NCBI GenBank assembly: GCA_025677815.1
Contig: JAIXMP010000012.1
Coordinates: forward strand, 186,001-250,000
Direction of reading: 5' to 3'
Length of the DNA: 64,000 nt
Source: Phascolomyces articulosus
Taxonomy: Eukaryota; Mucoromycota; Mucoromycetes; Mucorales; Lichtheimiaceae
Shown here: positions 22,334 to 34,110 of the stretch, in pieces
Numbering within the stretch: position 1 is the stretch's first letter
Layout of the letters: every line of letters begins with the position of its first letter
The notes under the pieces: model-generated
What the model was told of the DNA's origin: nothing
Database searches by the model: none
Seen by the model: only the letters and a program-made list of their open reading frames with translations
Position numbers and translations under genes: made by a program

Positions 22334-24644
22334 ATGGATTTACAACGTGATGCTTCTGATCTATACAAAGCAATATTAAAAAATACTACCCCTGGTAATA
22401 ATAATGCAACGATCGCTGCGGTGTTAAGTCTTGGTGCGTGTGCATGGTTATTACTTCGTTCTAGCCACAGCGCTAGTAGTAGTAAAGCCATTGATGGATC
22501 AAAGGAAATACCAGAACCTAAAGGTGGACTCCCTTACTTGGGTATGTTTAATAAATAAAAAAGTCATATATATACCGTAAAAAATAATGCGTATAATAAT
22601 ATCAAGGTTTCAACTGTTTTATTATATATTGTTAGGTCATATGTTTGCACTTGGAAACCAGCCGGTGACGCAGCTGAATCAATGGCACGAAGAACTAGGT
22701 AATAAACAATTATTTCTTTAACAACTAGTACCTATATAGAGTAAACAAAACAATGAAATAGCAAACATCCAACTAATATACACTTTTTTATATTTATAGG
22801 ACCTATATATAGCATTCGAATGGGTGTTAAACAGTGGGTCTTTGTTAATGATCCCTATCTTGCGCATGAAATCTTTAATGTCAATGGAAGATTTACGGCT
22901 GATAGACCCCATACTACATTCTTCATGGATCATTATGCTCTTGGTGGTAAAGGTATTGCTGGTGCGAACCCTTCCCTTTTGTGGAAGAGAACACGAGCAG
23001 CAGGTAAATAAAAAAAAATTAAGTTTTCTTTTTATTGTTACCTCTTAATGACATTATTACTGCCACCTCTACTATCTTATTATTATTATTATCTATTCAA
23101 TCATTAAATAGAAGTTGACCCCATCAATAATTATATGTATATATATAGCATTTCAAATTCTTTCCCCAAAGAACCGACCGATGTTTGAAAAACTACATGT
23201 CCCTGAAGCAGACATGCTCATTGAAAACCTTTTGGAAGCTACAGAAAAAGAAGGATCCGTCAATGTCACTCCTCTACTTCAATTCACCACGGTCAATGTC
23301 ATTATTGCCACCTGTTTTGGAAAACGTGCAGAATCCAGAGACGATCAGATTTTTAAAGATATTACTGAATTAGTTCATGAAGCCTCTTTCCGTGCATCTG
23401 CACCTGAAGAATTAAGCAGTTATCTTCCTATTTGGACTATTTTGGATATTTTATTCCAAAAGAAAAAGAAAATGCGTGGATTTATTGAAAGACGAAACCA
23501 TGCCATTCAACGCTTAGTGGATGAAGCGCTGGAGAATAATGTTGATTGTTTTGCAAAGTCATTATTTGAACAAGAAGGATTGGGTCATGATCCAGAAAAT
23601 ATTTTGGTAACACTTTGTAAGTCATTCAAAATTTTACTATAAGAAAATGAAAAATAGTACATGACCGCTTTCTAATATTTTTTTTTTGTGGTATATAGCC
23701 GATTCTGCCCTTGCTGGTTCTGAAACAAGCGCCACTATGCTTTCTTGGTCCATGGTGATTCTCTGTCGTTATCCAGAAATTCAAAAAATACTTCGTGATG
23801 AAGTTGATCAATTTATTCGAACTCATGGAAGACTTCCAACATTTGATGATCGTGATAGTTTACCTTATTCTAACTCGGTTCAAAAGGAATGTATGAGATT
23901 TATGCCAATTACACATTTAGGATTACCTCACGAAACAAATCAAGAAAGTAAGTATCAAGTATGTTCTGACAAAAAAAAAGAGAACAATCCTTAGTAACAA
24001 ATTGATTACTAACTATATAAATGTATTGCTGCCTTATAGTCGTGTGTCATGGATACCGTATTCCCAAAGGTACTACGGTCTTTTGCAACATGCAATCGAT
24101 GCATCGTAACGCGACATTTTATACTGAACCCAGCACGTTTATTCCCGATCGTTTCTTGAATGATTCAAAGCCCATGTATGCTTCTGCGAACTCACGACCC
24201 GAAGGAAGAGATCAATTTAATTTTGGATGGGGAAGGTAAGTCTTTTTATTATATCATTTCGTACATGAAACGACTATTTTAATATTTCACTCTTTTATTA
24301 AATTGTTTTCAATATCCAATGTCATTCTTAGACGAACATGCCCAGGTGCATTTTTGGTAAATTGGCTATTTTTTTTATATTTAATGATAGTGCTTATATA
24401 ATAATCCACTATGGATCCATATGACTTGATTTTAATACTCTTTTTTCCTCCCTCTCATAAGGCCGAGCTAGAAATCTTTAATGTCTATGTACGTTTGTTT
24501 TCGAAATGTATCATCGAACCAGTCAAGAATGAGACAGGTGTACCTATTTATCCAGACTTGGATAAGTTTGATCAAAGTGCTATTGTTTCAGTACCCAACA
24601 ATCCTGTGGTACGTGTGATTAAACGTACCGATGCTCTTATTTGA
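22334..24644 (+). CDS. Cytochrome P450 gene 3 (CYP509-like), altered intron map
   Basis: Exons 22334-22541, 22636-22698, 22800-23003, 23149-23616, 23699-23947, 24040-24235, 24332-24356 and 24462-24644 encode 531 residues. Motifs are an N-terminal anchor (AAVLSLGACAWLLLRSS), I-helix AGSETSATM (Glu replaces Asp, still acceptable), ExxR as ECMR, FIPDRF, and heme loop FGWGRRTCPGAFL with Cys466. Two structural changes set it apart. The 18-nt microexon of the paralogues is fused to the following exon (18+231 = 249 nt), so one intron is lost. The final 208-nt exon is split 25+183 by an extra intron (24357-24461) placed six codons after the heme Cys. An AATAAA lies at 24736-24741. It is the most divergent of the three tandem copies. 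Confidence 0.92.
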
Positions 24645-25416
24645 AGAACTTTCCCAACATTAAACCATATTCCCCAAGTATTTGAATAACTAAGTATCAA
24701 GGAATACCCTCCCCAATGTAAATGTATAAATTACCAATAAATTTGATTTATTTTTTAAAAAAGGTTGTAAAATTAATTTCAAAAGGGTCTATGTTATTAA
24801 TTGATTGATATGCATGTTACAGCAATCAAATCTCATGCATGAATCAATGTGCCAATCAAAATGATACAGAAAAACGTTTAGCCGCGGATAAACTTTTCTG
24901 TTGCTTTTTATGACCACTGCAAAATTATTTAGGAATCAGGATGTCAAAAAGTATGGCTCCGTAAGAATCAGGTACTTTCTGACATCCTGATTCCTAAATA
25001 ATTTTGCAGTGCGTGTTTTTATCAATCTGTGATAAATATTTTTCAACAAAAATGGCTATATCCACTCTTCACCAAACTTATCATCCATACTAAATAAATG
25101 TTATCCCGTATATCACTATCAATGACTACTTTTAATCCAATCTAATACGAATTACTAAATTTCAAATCTGAGGCAAGATATCCTATGAGCTTACTAGGTA
25201 AGACCCTTAAGTTAATTTTATTGGAATAAATAAAAACTCGATCAATGTGACATAAAAATGAAGAAATGTGTAAATACGTTTTTTTTTTAAAAGTACAACA
25301 TCGGAAGGAAAGAAAAAAAGAGTATGTGTGAGAGAGAGAAGGAAAAAAAAATAATACAAAAGTATCATACACATATTAAATGTTATGACGAACTTCCCCC
25401 CAAAAAAGGATTGCAT
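24645..25416. other. Intergenic between convergent P450 gene 3 and CAX gene
   Basis: 3' flanks of two convergent genes, containing a 97-bp palindrome (24915-25011). No coding sequence. Confidence 0.5.
24915..25011. repeat. Long palindrome, 39-bp arms with 19-nt loop
   Basis: Left arm 24915-24953 and right arm 24973-25011 are reverse complements with a single mismatch. Each begins or ends with the cactgcaaaattatttagg sequence. The loop is 24954-24972. A transcript would form a very stable hairpin. It may be a small snap-back MITE, a hairpin RNA or a 3'-end element. No clear target-site duplication flanks it. Confidence 0.85.
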
Positions 25417-27624
25417 TTATCCAGGGTGGAACCAGAAAGCAAGAGCAATGATGGCATAAGCAGCCTATAATTATTGTAATAGAGATATAGAAGATTGTGA
25501 GTTATCCCAGCCAACCTATTATTCCATCCAATATCACACGAGCCAAATAATAATAATAATAATAAATAAATATGCCAAGAAAAACTTACCAATAACAAAG
25601 CACCTTCCAACCAGTTAGAGCGAGCATCTTGAATAAGATAATTGACAATCAATACACTAGCGAATAAAATGACGGTTTCAAAGTCTTCAAAGAACAAAGT
25701 CATAGGTTGACCAATGATCCAACCAGCAATGACCAAGACGGGAGTGACCAAAAGACCAATTTGAAGAGAAGAGGACAAGGCAACACCAATACACAAGTTC
25801 ATCTTGTTCTTCATGGCAAAGGTGACGGAGCTGACGTGTTCGGCAGCACTATCATAAATCATAACGATGATGGTTTTAATATGGATGAAACACTTATCAA
25901 AACTACACTCCCTTTCCCTCTTTTTCTTTATCCCGTCCGATAGATATATATGAATATATATGTTTACTTACTTTCCAACCAAAGGAAGGAGAATGATACC
26001 GACGAAAGTTTCATTAATACCCCATTGATCAACGACACCTTCGATACTATGGTCATTTGATAGGTTAGCATCAAAATCAATTTTGTGTCAGAAATGATGC
26101 AGGTCAAAAAAATAAAAAATAAAATCCGACTTACGCTCCGACAAGATAGTCAGCATGCATTGAAACGAGACCAGCAACGACAAGCAACCTATATCCAATA
26201 GTAACATTCCCTTCATTAGTAAATATATATTTATATCGTCCTTTGTACAAATCTATCCAATGTCAAGAAAAGATTACTTACAAGACAGCAGAGAAAGCAA
26301 GAGTAGTGCTAGGAACTTCCTCTTCATCAACTTCATCTTCGAACTAAAATAAATAAATAATTAAACGATTTAGCGTGTGAGTTTTTTTTTTTATTATGAT
26401 CGATGCATAATGTCCAAATAAAAATATTATAAACTTACGAATCGAGTGTGTGTCTTGAGCTAAAATAAATAAATAAATAAATAAATAAATAAAAAACAAA
26501 TTATATATTAGCTCTTTGAAAATTCATTCTTTACTTTATTTGATTTCCTCCCCCCCCCAAATCAATAAATTTACCTGGAAGAACAAGTAGAGAACATAGA
26601 CAATCAATAAGACAATAGAAGTACCATGACTTAATGCCAAGATACCTTCAGCAGCTTGTTCAGATTCACCAGCAACAGTAGCGAAAGCAGCAGGGACCAA
26701 AAGAGACAAAACGGTAAGCGACAACAAAGAAGATGAAGTCTGTGCAGCTATGTAGATACAAATATTATTATTATTATTTTTAGTAAAACACATGTCATCT
26801 GATTTCTTTTCCTTTTCCTTCAATAAAAAAAAACTGTGCATAAATATATGCATCATCCATAACAACAACATACCAATGCTACTGAATTCTTGTTCTTCAC
26901 GCGTGATACCACCCAAGAGGAAACAGAAACCCAAAACCTAAAGAGAAACTATCATTTGAATAACTACTCTTTTTTTTCCCTTCACTCAATAACAACAACT
27001 ATCCCTATCTCAATAGAATAGTTAGCGATTATTTACCAAAAGGATATTTGACAGAATAGAACCAAGGACGGAAGCTATAGTAATAATTTTCGCAAACGTT
27101 GTACAATGTCAGTAAGGAGAAACTTCTATTTTGAACACAACATTAAATAAAGTCCGTTTTCCAAACCTTGAACAACGCGAATAAGGCCTTCCTTTAAAGC
27201 AATGACACCAAGAATAAGTTCAACAGCGTTACCAAAGGTAGCATTCAAAAGAGAACCAATGGTAGAACCAGTACGTAAAGCAAGTTCCTCAGTGGCTAAA
27301 AATTCAATCAGGAATCCATTTTTTGTCAGTTTAATAAACTACTTTATTTTTTGTAGAACGCGAAAAAAAAAACCAAGAAAGGGAAAAATAATTACCAAAA
27401 CCGAGTAATTTTGCCAAGGGAATAATAGCAATAAAATTCAAAGTGAAGACAACAGTATCAGCAGCACCGATTAATGAAAAGATCAATGCAATGGGAACAA
27501 AGATCAAAAGAACATTAAAGTAGGAATTGGTTAAAGTGACTTTGAAGGAAGACCAAAATGTAGGTTCTGGCTGGTCATGACGCGCGCCATTACCAAGAAG
27601 AGGTTGACTTTCGTGGCTGCTCAT
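25417..27624 (-). CDS. Vacuolar Ca2+/H+ exchanger (CAX family, VCX1-like)
   Basis: Eleven exons on the - strand: 27624-27396, 27295-27167, 27074-27037, 26937-26874, 26747-26575, 26459-26439, 26343-26282, 26188-26135, 26046-25972, 25848-25590 and 25464-25417. All phases agree and give 383 residues, close to yeast Vcx1. It exchanges cytosolic Ca2+ for H+ across the vacuolar membrane. Both diagnostic repeat motifs are present: NATFGNAVE (Glu102) and [10 protein letters not shown] (Glu285). Between the halves lies the family's acidic loop ([10 protein letters not shown], residues 219-228). About 10-11 hydrophobic spans are visible. The N-terminus ([17 protein letters not shown]) contains a dileucine-type SQPLL, typical of vacuolar sorting. 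Exon 6 is only 21 nt (LKTHTRF). No regulatory site is clear. Confidence 0.94.
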
Positions 27625-27906
27625 TTATTTTTATATATGAACGTTTGAAAGAAAAAAAAAAAAGAAAATGAGAGAGAAAAGGAAAGAAAAGGTAAGGTTT
27701 TAAATATATATCAAGAAACTATTTTATATGCCCAGTAAATTTTGATTGTTTTGGCAATAAATTTTATGAAAAAAGATCGTCATCTAAAAAAAAAACCTGA
27801 ATCTTTATTGCTAACTACAAGTTGATCCATCATGGTTATGATATTTTATTGGATTTATAAAGTGACGATGCGTAAAGATGCATTATCTATGACTATTATA
27901 TCCATG

Positions 27907-27947
<41 letters not shown>

Positions 27948-30679
27948 CTTGATATTTCGTTTTATGATAAACTTCTTCGGTACCTCAATCAAAAAAAAAA
28001 AAAAAACTCCTTTTTTATGGTGTACCTGAGTTATCATTTATTATTCCCTGTTCCTGAAATAACACCATCTATTATTATTATATAGTAATAAGAATATGAT
28101 ACGATAGCATTTCTTCTCTTACATCGTGTTCAATATAATATATATTATTACAAGATGAACATGGGCTTTCAAGGAGTATATAGTTAAGAACAAAGAGTCT
28201 TTCTGAAATTTCTAGTTGCTAATTAAGGTGCACAAGTGCGGTGGATATCTCCATTTTTGGGCTTTTCTGGAAAGCCATTTCTTTCCAAATTGTGCTACGT
28301 GAGCCACACCTCGTTCAGTTTAACGTTGTACAAATAGACGAATGGTGACGGGGCTTGGCGTGGATAATAAAAAAAATAAGGGTTGCAAGTTATCCATTAT
28401 CATATACGATTCATGTGTTTTCATTATTATATGACACCACCAACCACTTTTCTTTTATTTCTATTTAATAATAGTAATAATAACAGTCAATATATGAATA
28501 TTATGACGAAAAAAAGTTGTAGTTACCATTGTAGTAGTTAGTACGTCGATGATATAATACTGAGAAAATGATGAAATATATGTATAAAATAAATGTTTGT
28601 ACTTTCTTCAATGTATGACAGTGTGAGTAAAAAGAAACATCTATTAACATATATTTTTTAGTTTCTTTTTTTCTTTTTTATGTCTGGAGCATGAAGATCT
28701 ATCTTTAGGTTGTATATAAAAAGAGATGCTTTTTTTTCCAATCTGTAAATATATATATACTTAAACGTCCGTATTATTATAAGAAGATGTGAGAAACAAA
28801 CCTTTTCCCGAGATTTCGACAACGACGACGACGATAAAAAAAAAGAAGTATTTTCTTTTCCCACTCAAAAATATCTGATTATGCAAAAAACAAATGATCA
28901 AGGATTAAAAAAAAAGAGGCTGATACATGGTGCATGCATTGTTTTTGTTTTTTATTTTACCAAATGCAATCAAAAAATCAACTAACGCCGATGTGGTTTG
29001 GTAACGATGATTTTTTTTTTTTAGTGCTGGCTTTTGTCGGGGATATCCTTTCATGGTTAAGCGTGTTACGAGGATGATGATGTTTTATCCAAGGTTACCA
29101 ACAACATGCATTTGCATCCAACCAATAGTGAATAGTTATTATATCACTTATTAAAATTCTTTCCCATCATAATCAGACCTTTTAACATGGATCGTACTTT
29201 ATTGTTTGTTGCCAAGTAAATAACCCGCATTCATAAGATGCATCGGATGCAATAAAAATGCTAATGCATCAAAAACTGTAGTTGCAGCTGTCGTTGGATT
29301 CAAGGCGATAGGATATGCAAGGTGGCACTCGTACCTTTTCAGTTTTGTTTCATCAGCCACAACCAAAAAAAAAAAAAAAGATCAGAGGTATCCGTAATAG
29401 ATAAGTTGCATCATCCATGATGTGAGAAATATAGACTTTTTACTTGGCTATTATGAACATAACAACTTTTGTATTACAACTATTATGAATGATTTATTAC
29501 TATTATTATTATCATCATCATCAGATCTTCTTTAAAGTGTAACTGTATACTATTATGTGTAGAAATCCGAGAATGGAATGAAAAAGAAAAGAAAAAAGGA
29601 GTCGAGATCCGAAACGATTAAGGATTAATTGACAAAAAATAATAAAAAATAAAAGGGGGAGTGGTTCCATGTCGTTTAGATGGAAAGGATCGTGCCACAA
29701 TTGACATATTGATATAAATATTTGTACTTGGCTCTCTCTCTCTCTCTTTTTTTTTTTCCTTCCTCGAAGCAAAATCCGAATAATGTATCATTCATCTCTA
29801 TTTTGCTCTTATCCTAACCAAAAGAGATGTTTGAAACTGTATACATATTTGTCATATAAATCAACGGTAGTATTGTAAAGTAGTAATACTGTTGTTATTA
29901 TAATAATAAGGTTTATGAGAAGAAATCCCTCCTTTTTTGATAGGTCATATGGGTAAAAAAAGAAGACCTATTTATAATATATAGATTTATCGAATTCTTT
30001 TTGGTCTTTTATTATGATTATAGATACAACCTACAGCATCAATGCTATTGTTGCTCTTTTCTATTTACTGATAGTTATATTAATATTCGTTACTATGAAA
30101 GAATTTTTATTATATATATACCTATTCAACAAAGCCAAGAAAAAGACGACCCAAGTATAAAACCTTCCATAAAAGGAGAATACTGTCCATATCTTATAAA
30201 ATAAATTTATTTCTCAATGATATCCACTGAACAGCGCTTTCCGCCGGCCGAAATAGATAGATGGTAGTCCTTGTATTTCAGAATCTAGTTTTCACAAAAT
30301 TTGTATGTATATATTTGGCGAAGCCGTTATCATTGGACAGTCATATCCATTGACTGTCATCATCCTTTTTTAGTTATTGGAAAAGTTCAAATACTTCAGT
30401 TAGAAATTGAATGACACACAGATATACAATTCCCATGTACGATTTTCATAATTAATGACTATCATATCCAATATAGATTTCTCTGAACGTCTGTTATATA
30501 TATATACATTTATTATTTGAAAAGGAACGGCTATTGATATCAGATACCAAAAAAAAAAAAAAATTACGTATAAACGTAAATAGAACAGTAATAATCATAA
30601 TGTGTATTTATGTTTTCGTATTATATTTGCTTAGATCATAAAGGCTTGCGCAAGATTGTATAAAAATTTATATTATTTA
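27625..30679. other. Large gene-poor spacer left of the 3.43-kb repeat
   Basis: 3 kb with many A/T homopolymers and no frame showing family motifs. It includes a (TA)n microsatellite at 27909-27944 and CT-rich runs near 29730. The last ~120 bp is diverged homology to the sequence left of the second 3.43-kb copy (for example agtaataatcataatgt and cataaaggcttgcgcaa in both). Confidence 0.45.
27909..27944. repeat. (TA)n microsatellite
   Basis: About 18 uninterrupted TA units upstream of the CAX gene. Confidence 0.9.
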
Positions 30680-31816
30680 GAATAGTGTCAACAATATAAC
30701 AACAAATGAAAAAAGAAACATATTTAAACATTGCGAGGAAGGAAAGAAAGGTTGTTTTATTAGTTAGGTACGTAAATAAATAAGAGCATAACACCAAACA
30801 ATCTATGTATTTTGTAATAATATGATTCAGAGGAAACGTGGTGTTCTATTATATTTATAATGAAATACAAATGAGATATATCATTTTTTTTATACAACTG
30901 TTTCATATTATATTAATGGGAAAGTTAATCTTACCTTGATCTATTTTTTTGATTGTTTGTTATTTTGTATTTGTATGTATAAGACTCAGAGGGAAACAAA
31001 GTTCCTATTAATTATAATATAAATGAATACCGGTTAATAGACTGATCCATCGTCCGCTACTCGAGAAATGTTAATCTTATATATACTTACCTTGTTCTTG
31101 TACTTTTTGATTGTGTGTTTTTGTGTATATATAAAAGACTCAGAGGGAAATCAAAGTTCCTATTGATATAAATGATATCTAAATTAGCAAACTCTTTCAT
31201 TCAACTATAACCCATTCATCATTACAGAAAAATTGAGCCTACTTACCTTGTTCTTTTATATTTTTTGATTGTTTGTTTTTGTATTTTGTATAATATAGTG
31301 GAATGTACCAACACATACATGGATCTACACAAATGAAACAGGTCGATCTGTATTTTTAAAAGTCGATGTTGATTCTCGTTACCCATAGTCTTCGAATTTT
31401 TCAGGTTGACCTCTCGCTATCGGCTCCTAACCATACACATGGGCCCGAGTCATTTGTATAGACACACATATATATTGTTCGTCCAAGATATTCTTTTTTG
31501 TGTGTTGCATTCGTCCATAATCTAAAGTATATATGTACGTGAAAGTATATTAATATCTCTTGATATATATATTGTAGTATTGAAATAAACGTTATATATA
31601 AAACTTACTGGATCAAATGTTTTTTTTGTATACATGTTGCTTGGTGTTATGCTCAAATTTGTTTAGAGTATGTATATGTATGTGTGTATGTGTGTGTATT
31701 TTGTTTTTCCTTCCTCTTTTTTTTTGTTATACCTGTAGTCATCCATTACCAACAACAGAACCACTTTTGATGCTGACACTCGGTCCCTTTCCCCACGAAA
31801 GAGGTTGTTTACTCGG

Positions 31817-32700
31817 CTAGCCTGTGACCCGAATCAAGCAGACAACTTTGGCTTCAGGGAAACAACTCTCCAGAAATAAAGGTAAAGAAAAAGCCAGGAA
31901 CTGGATTTGACATGATTTGTTCCATACTATGACCAAAAGGATAAGAGACAGACAGAATATAGATTGTACATCTTCAGCTTTTGGATCCTGATGTGAGTGT
32001 GACGCTAGTGATTCTTGTAGTATAAGTAGTTGATATGGGATAAGATGTAAAATGGAGTACATTTGTGACCATTTCACAAGAATACGTTTTTTTCTTTCTC
32101 CACTTGATAATGCATATACTGGCAATAATAGAAACGCGCCAAGGAACAAGAAACCAATTAATATGTATATGAAATATCAAAAAAAAAATATTGAACGATT
32201 TAACTGGATATCAAGGTTGGTCCATCGTCGTATCTGAAATAACAATTCCATTTTCCCATTTGGAAAAATGGAAATGTTATCGTCACTAAGTCAGAATGGT
32301 ATATAATAGTTAGTACCTCTAATGGCAACTATGGCCATGTCCATCACAAAACGGAACAAAACTACAAGAGCTACCAAAAAAAAAGCAAAAAACAAAAAAC
32401 TATATTTACAAATGATTAGTCAAGCTGCGATACGTTTGGATTGTAACCAGGAATTATCTTGTATACTGTTGCTTACCTCTATATGGGTATAACAAAAAAA
32501 CATGGATATAAAAAGCGGGTATAAAGAACGGTATAAAAAAGGATATAAAAAAAAGGATATAAAGAAAGGTATAAAGAAAGGTATAAAGGAAGGTATAAAG
32601 AAAATAGGTATAAGGAACGGGTATATAAAAAAAGGTATAAAGAATGGGTATATAAAAAAGGTATAAGAAATGGATATAAGGAAAAGGTATAAAGAAGGTC
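31817..32700 (-). other. Candidate spliced exons of a hydrophobic protein, copy A
   Basis: On the - strand several intervals have good splice borders and hydrophobic open frames. 32700-32477 (after ttaatag, before gtaagc) encodes the minisatellite-derived Y/F/L/I/P-rich run. 32370-32317 (after ggtag, before gtacta) reads LVVLFRFVMDMAIVAIR in compatible phase. 32237-31817 (after tttcag) reads RRWTNLDIQLNRSIFF and then ILIGFLFLGAFLLLPVYAL through VCLIRVTG. The last interval changes frame across a 9-T run, and the link back to the 33069-33656 frame is also out of phase at an A-run. So this is either a pseudogene or carries homopolymer errors. No family is recognised. Confidence 0.35.
32487..32700. 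repeat. ggtataaagaa minisatellite, copy A
   Basis: About 16-18 degenerate units of 10-14 bp with consensus ggtataaagaa(a/c/t)g and variants ggatataaa and gggtatata. On the - strand it has no stop in any frame except one near the left border, because the unit lacks stop trinucleotides. Confidence 0.8.
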
Positions 32701-33068
32701 CTATTAAAAATTAAACATAATGTTAGTATGCAAGTAAAAAAAACTGGACGATAAATGAATCATTTCAATACTTCTTTGTACTTACCAATAAAATATAAAA
32801 AGAAAAGAAAAGATAACAAGAGTTTTTTTTTTGTTTTTTGTTTTTTACTTTTTTTTTTGTGGTTTTTGTAATATTGAATTGTTTTTGGGGGCAGGTGTTA
32901 TAGAATTTTTTTTGGCGCTTTTGTGGTTTTTTTTTGTTGATAAAGAAAGAAAAGAAAAGAAGAGAAACACTAATGAAATAAATGAATGAATTAAAAGTTG
33001 ATATTTGACAAGACACGTAATGTGAAAATGAGAATAAAATTACTTGTACTTACACGAACAAGAAGCAA

Positions 33069-33656
33069 CTACCAATTATTGTGTAAACAATCGTCCACTT
33101 CCATGTGCTCGAAAGCACGAAGTGACAAGTTGCTCATTTGAAGAACAAGTTGTTCTTCTTCTTCTTCTCGTTGTTGTTGTTGTTCTCGTTCTCGTTGTTG
33201 TTGGCAATGGATGAAATTATAATAATCATCGTCATAGTAATTGAGTTGCCACGCATAAACAATGTTTTGGCGGCGGCGGCATCTATCTGCTCTCATTCTC
33301 TCCAATGCTTCTCGGTAATCACGAGCCATAAGGCTTTCTTTTTCTTCACCTACTTCTACTTCCACTTCCACCTCTTCTTCACCTTTTACTGCTACTACTT
33401 CTCCTACTTTCACGTACTTACAAATCACCTGGTAATATACTAAACATAATAATGGCCATCCGATGAACCAAAATAAAACAGTGTAACGGAGATGAATGAA
33501 AAACATTAAAAGAGTTGTCATAGCAACGTAAGTTTCTGCGCGGTAATTAAGCATCTTTAGAAAACAGTAAAAAAAAAACACTAAGGCTGTCGCAAAGAAG
33601 AGAAAATCAAAGGTTCGCGTCTTTGAAATAAATTTATTAACTAGCAACCCCGCCAC
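33069..33656 (-). CDS. Predicted multi-pass membrane protein, copy A (195 aa)
   Basis: An open frame starting MAGLLVNKFISKTRTFDF. Three hydrophobic spans lie at about residues 17-34 (DFLFFATALVFFFYCFL), 43-58 and 59-77 (TVLFWFIGWPLLCLVYY). A highly charged soluble tail follows, with a KGEEEVEVEVEVGEE acidic run, an arginine-rich ERMRADRCRRRQ segment and a Q/E/R coiled-coil-like stretch (REREQQQQREEEEEQ). It ends in HNNW. A strong donor (gtaagt) 20 bp after the stop hints that longer spliced products may exist. The copy at 44302-44889 is identical. Family not recognised; the tail composition and tight duplication make it plausible but unproven. Confidence 0.5.
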   Translation of the reverse strand: MAGLLVNKFISKTRTFDFLFFATALVFFFYCFLKMLNYRAETYVAMTTLLMFFIHLRYTVLFWFIGWPLLCLVYYQVICKYVKVGEVVAVKGEEEVEVEVEVGEEKESLMARDYREALERMRADRCRRRQNIVYAWQLNYYDDDYYNFIHCQQQREREQQQQREEEEEQLVLQMSNLSLRAFEHMEVDDCLHNNW

Positions 33657-34110
33657 AGCAAAAAATTATTACCAATATCTTTATTATTACTATTATCATT
33701 ACTACTGCTATAGACCATTATCTTTATTATTATTATTACTACTGCTGCTATTATTATTGTTGTTATTATTGAATAAAAAGATAGGAATGGCTGTAAAATT
33801 ATTATTTTCCTAACAACTGTTCCTGAATTTATTGCTATGTTAGCATTTCTATTCTTTACGTGTTTCTCTTAGGTTATCCTTTTCTTTGGTGCTTGCCACA
33901 AAAAATTGTTTCGGATTTGCATTGTTTGTGGCGTTTGTGGTACCGTCCAAATATAGTATAGAGCTTGACCTTATTTAAATCACACCAAGTATTTGCATAA
34001 AGCATTCCAGTAAACTCATTTTGGGATTACCATGCAATGACATTCTGAAGTAAAAAAAAAAAAAACGAAGATAGAAACCTCTTGATAAATAGAAAGAACA
34101 CTTCTATTGG

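Larger units (their letters stand above)
30680..34110. repeat. 3.43-kb direct repeat, copy A
   Basis: Near-identical to 41914-45343 with a constant offset of about 11233 bp. Only two differences were noticed: one T in a T-run near 30893 and one A/T change near 32873. Identity drops sharply outside, yet both flanks remain recognisably homologous at lower identity (for example around 34111-35200 versus 45344-46440). It contains the 195-residue membrane-protein frame, a set of intron-like/exon-like segments on the - strand and a minisatellite. The pattern fits gene conversion over an older duplication better than a new insertion. Confidence 0.9.

Noticed and set aside
11692..24644. Interpretation of the P450 block as a secondary-metabolite biosynthetic cluster
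   Set aside because: No synthase, transferase, transporter or regulator gene lies between or beside the P450s; they are paralogues with the same exon map, so tandem expansion explains them.
32765..33016. 83-aa Lys-rich frame on the - strand in the 3.43-kb repeat
   Set aside because: Dominated by A-run-derived KKK/QKK and crossing a likely splice border; not treated as an independent gene.
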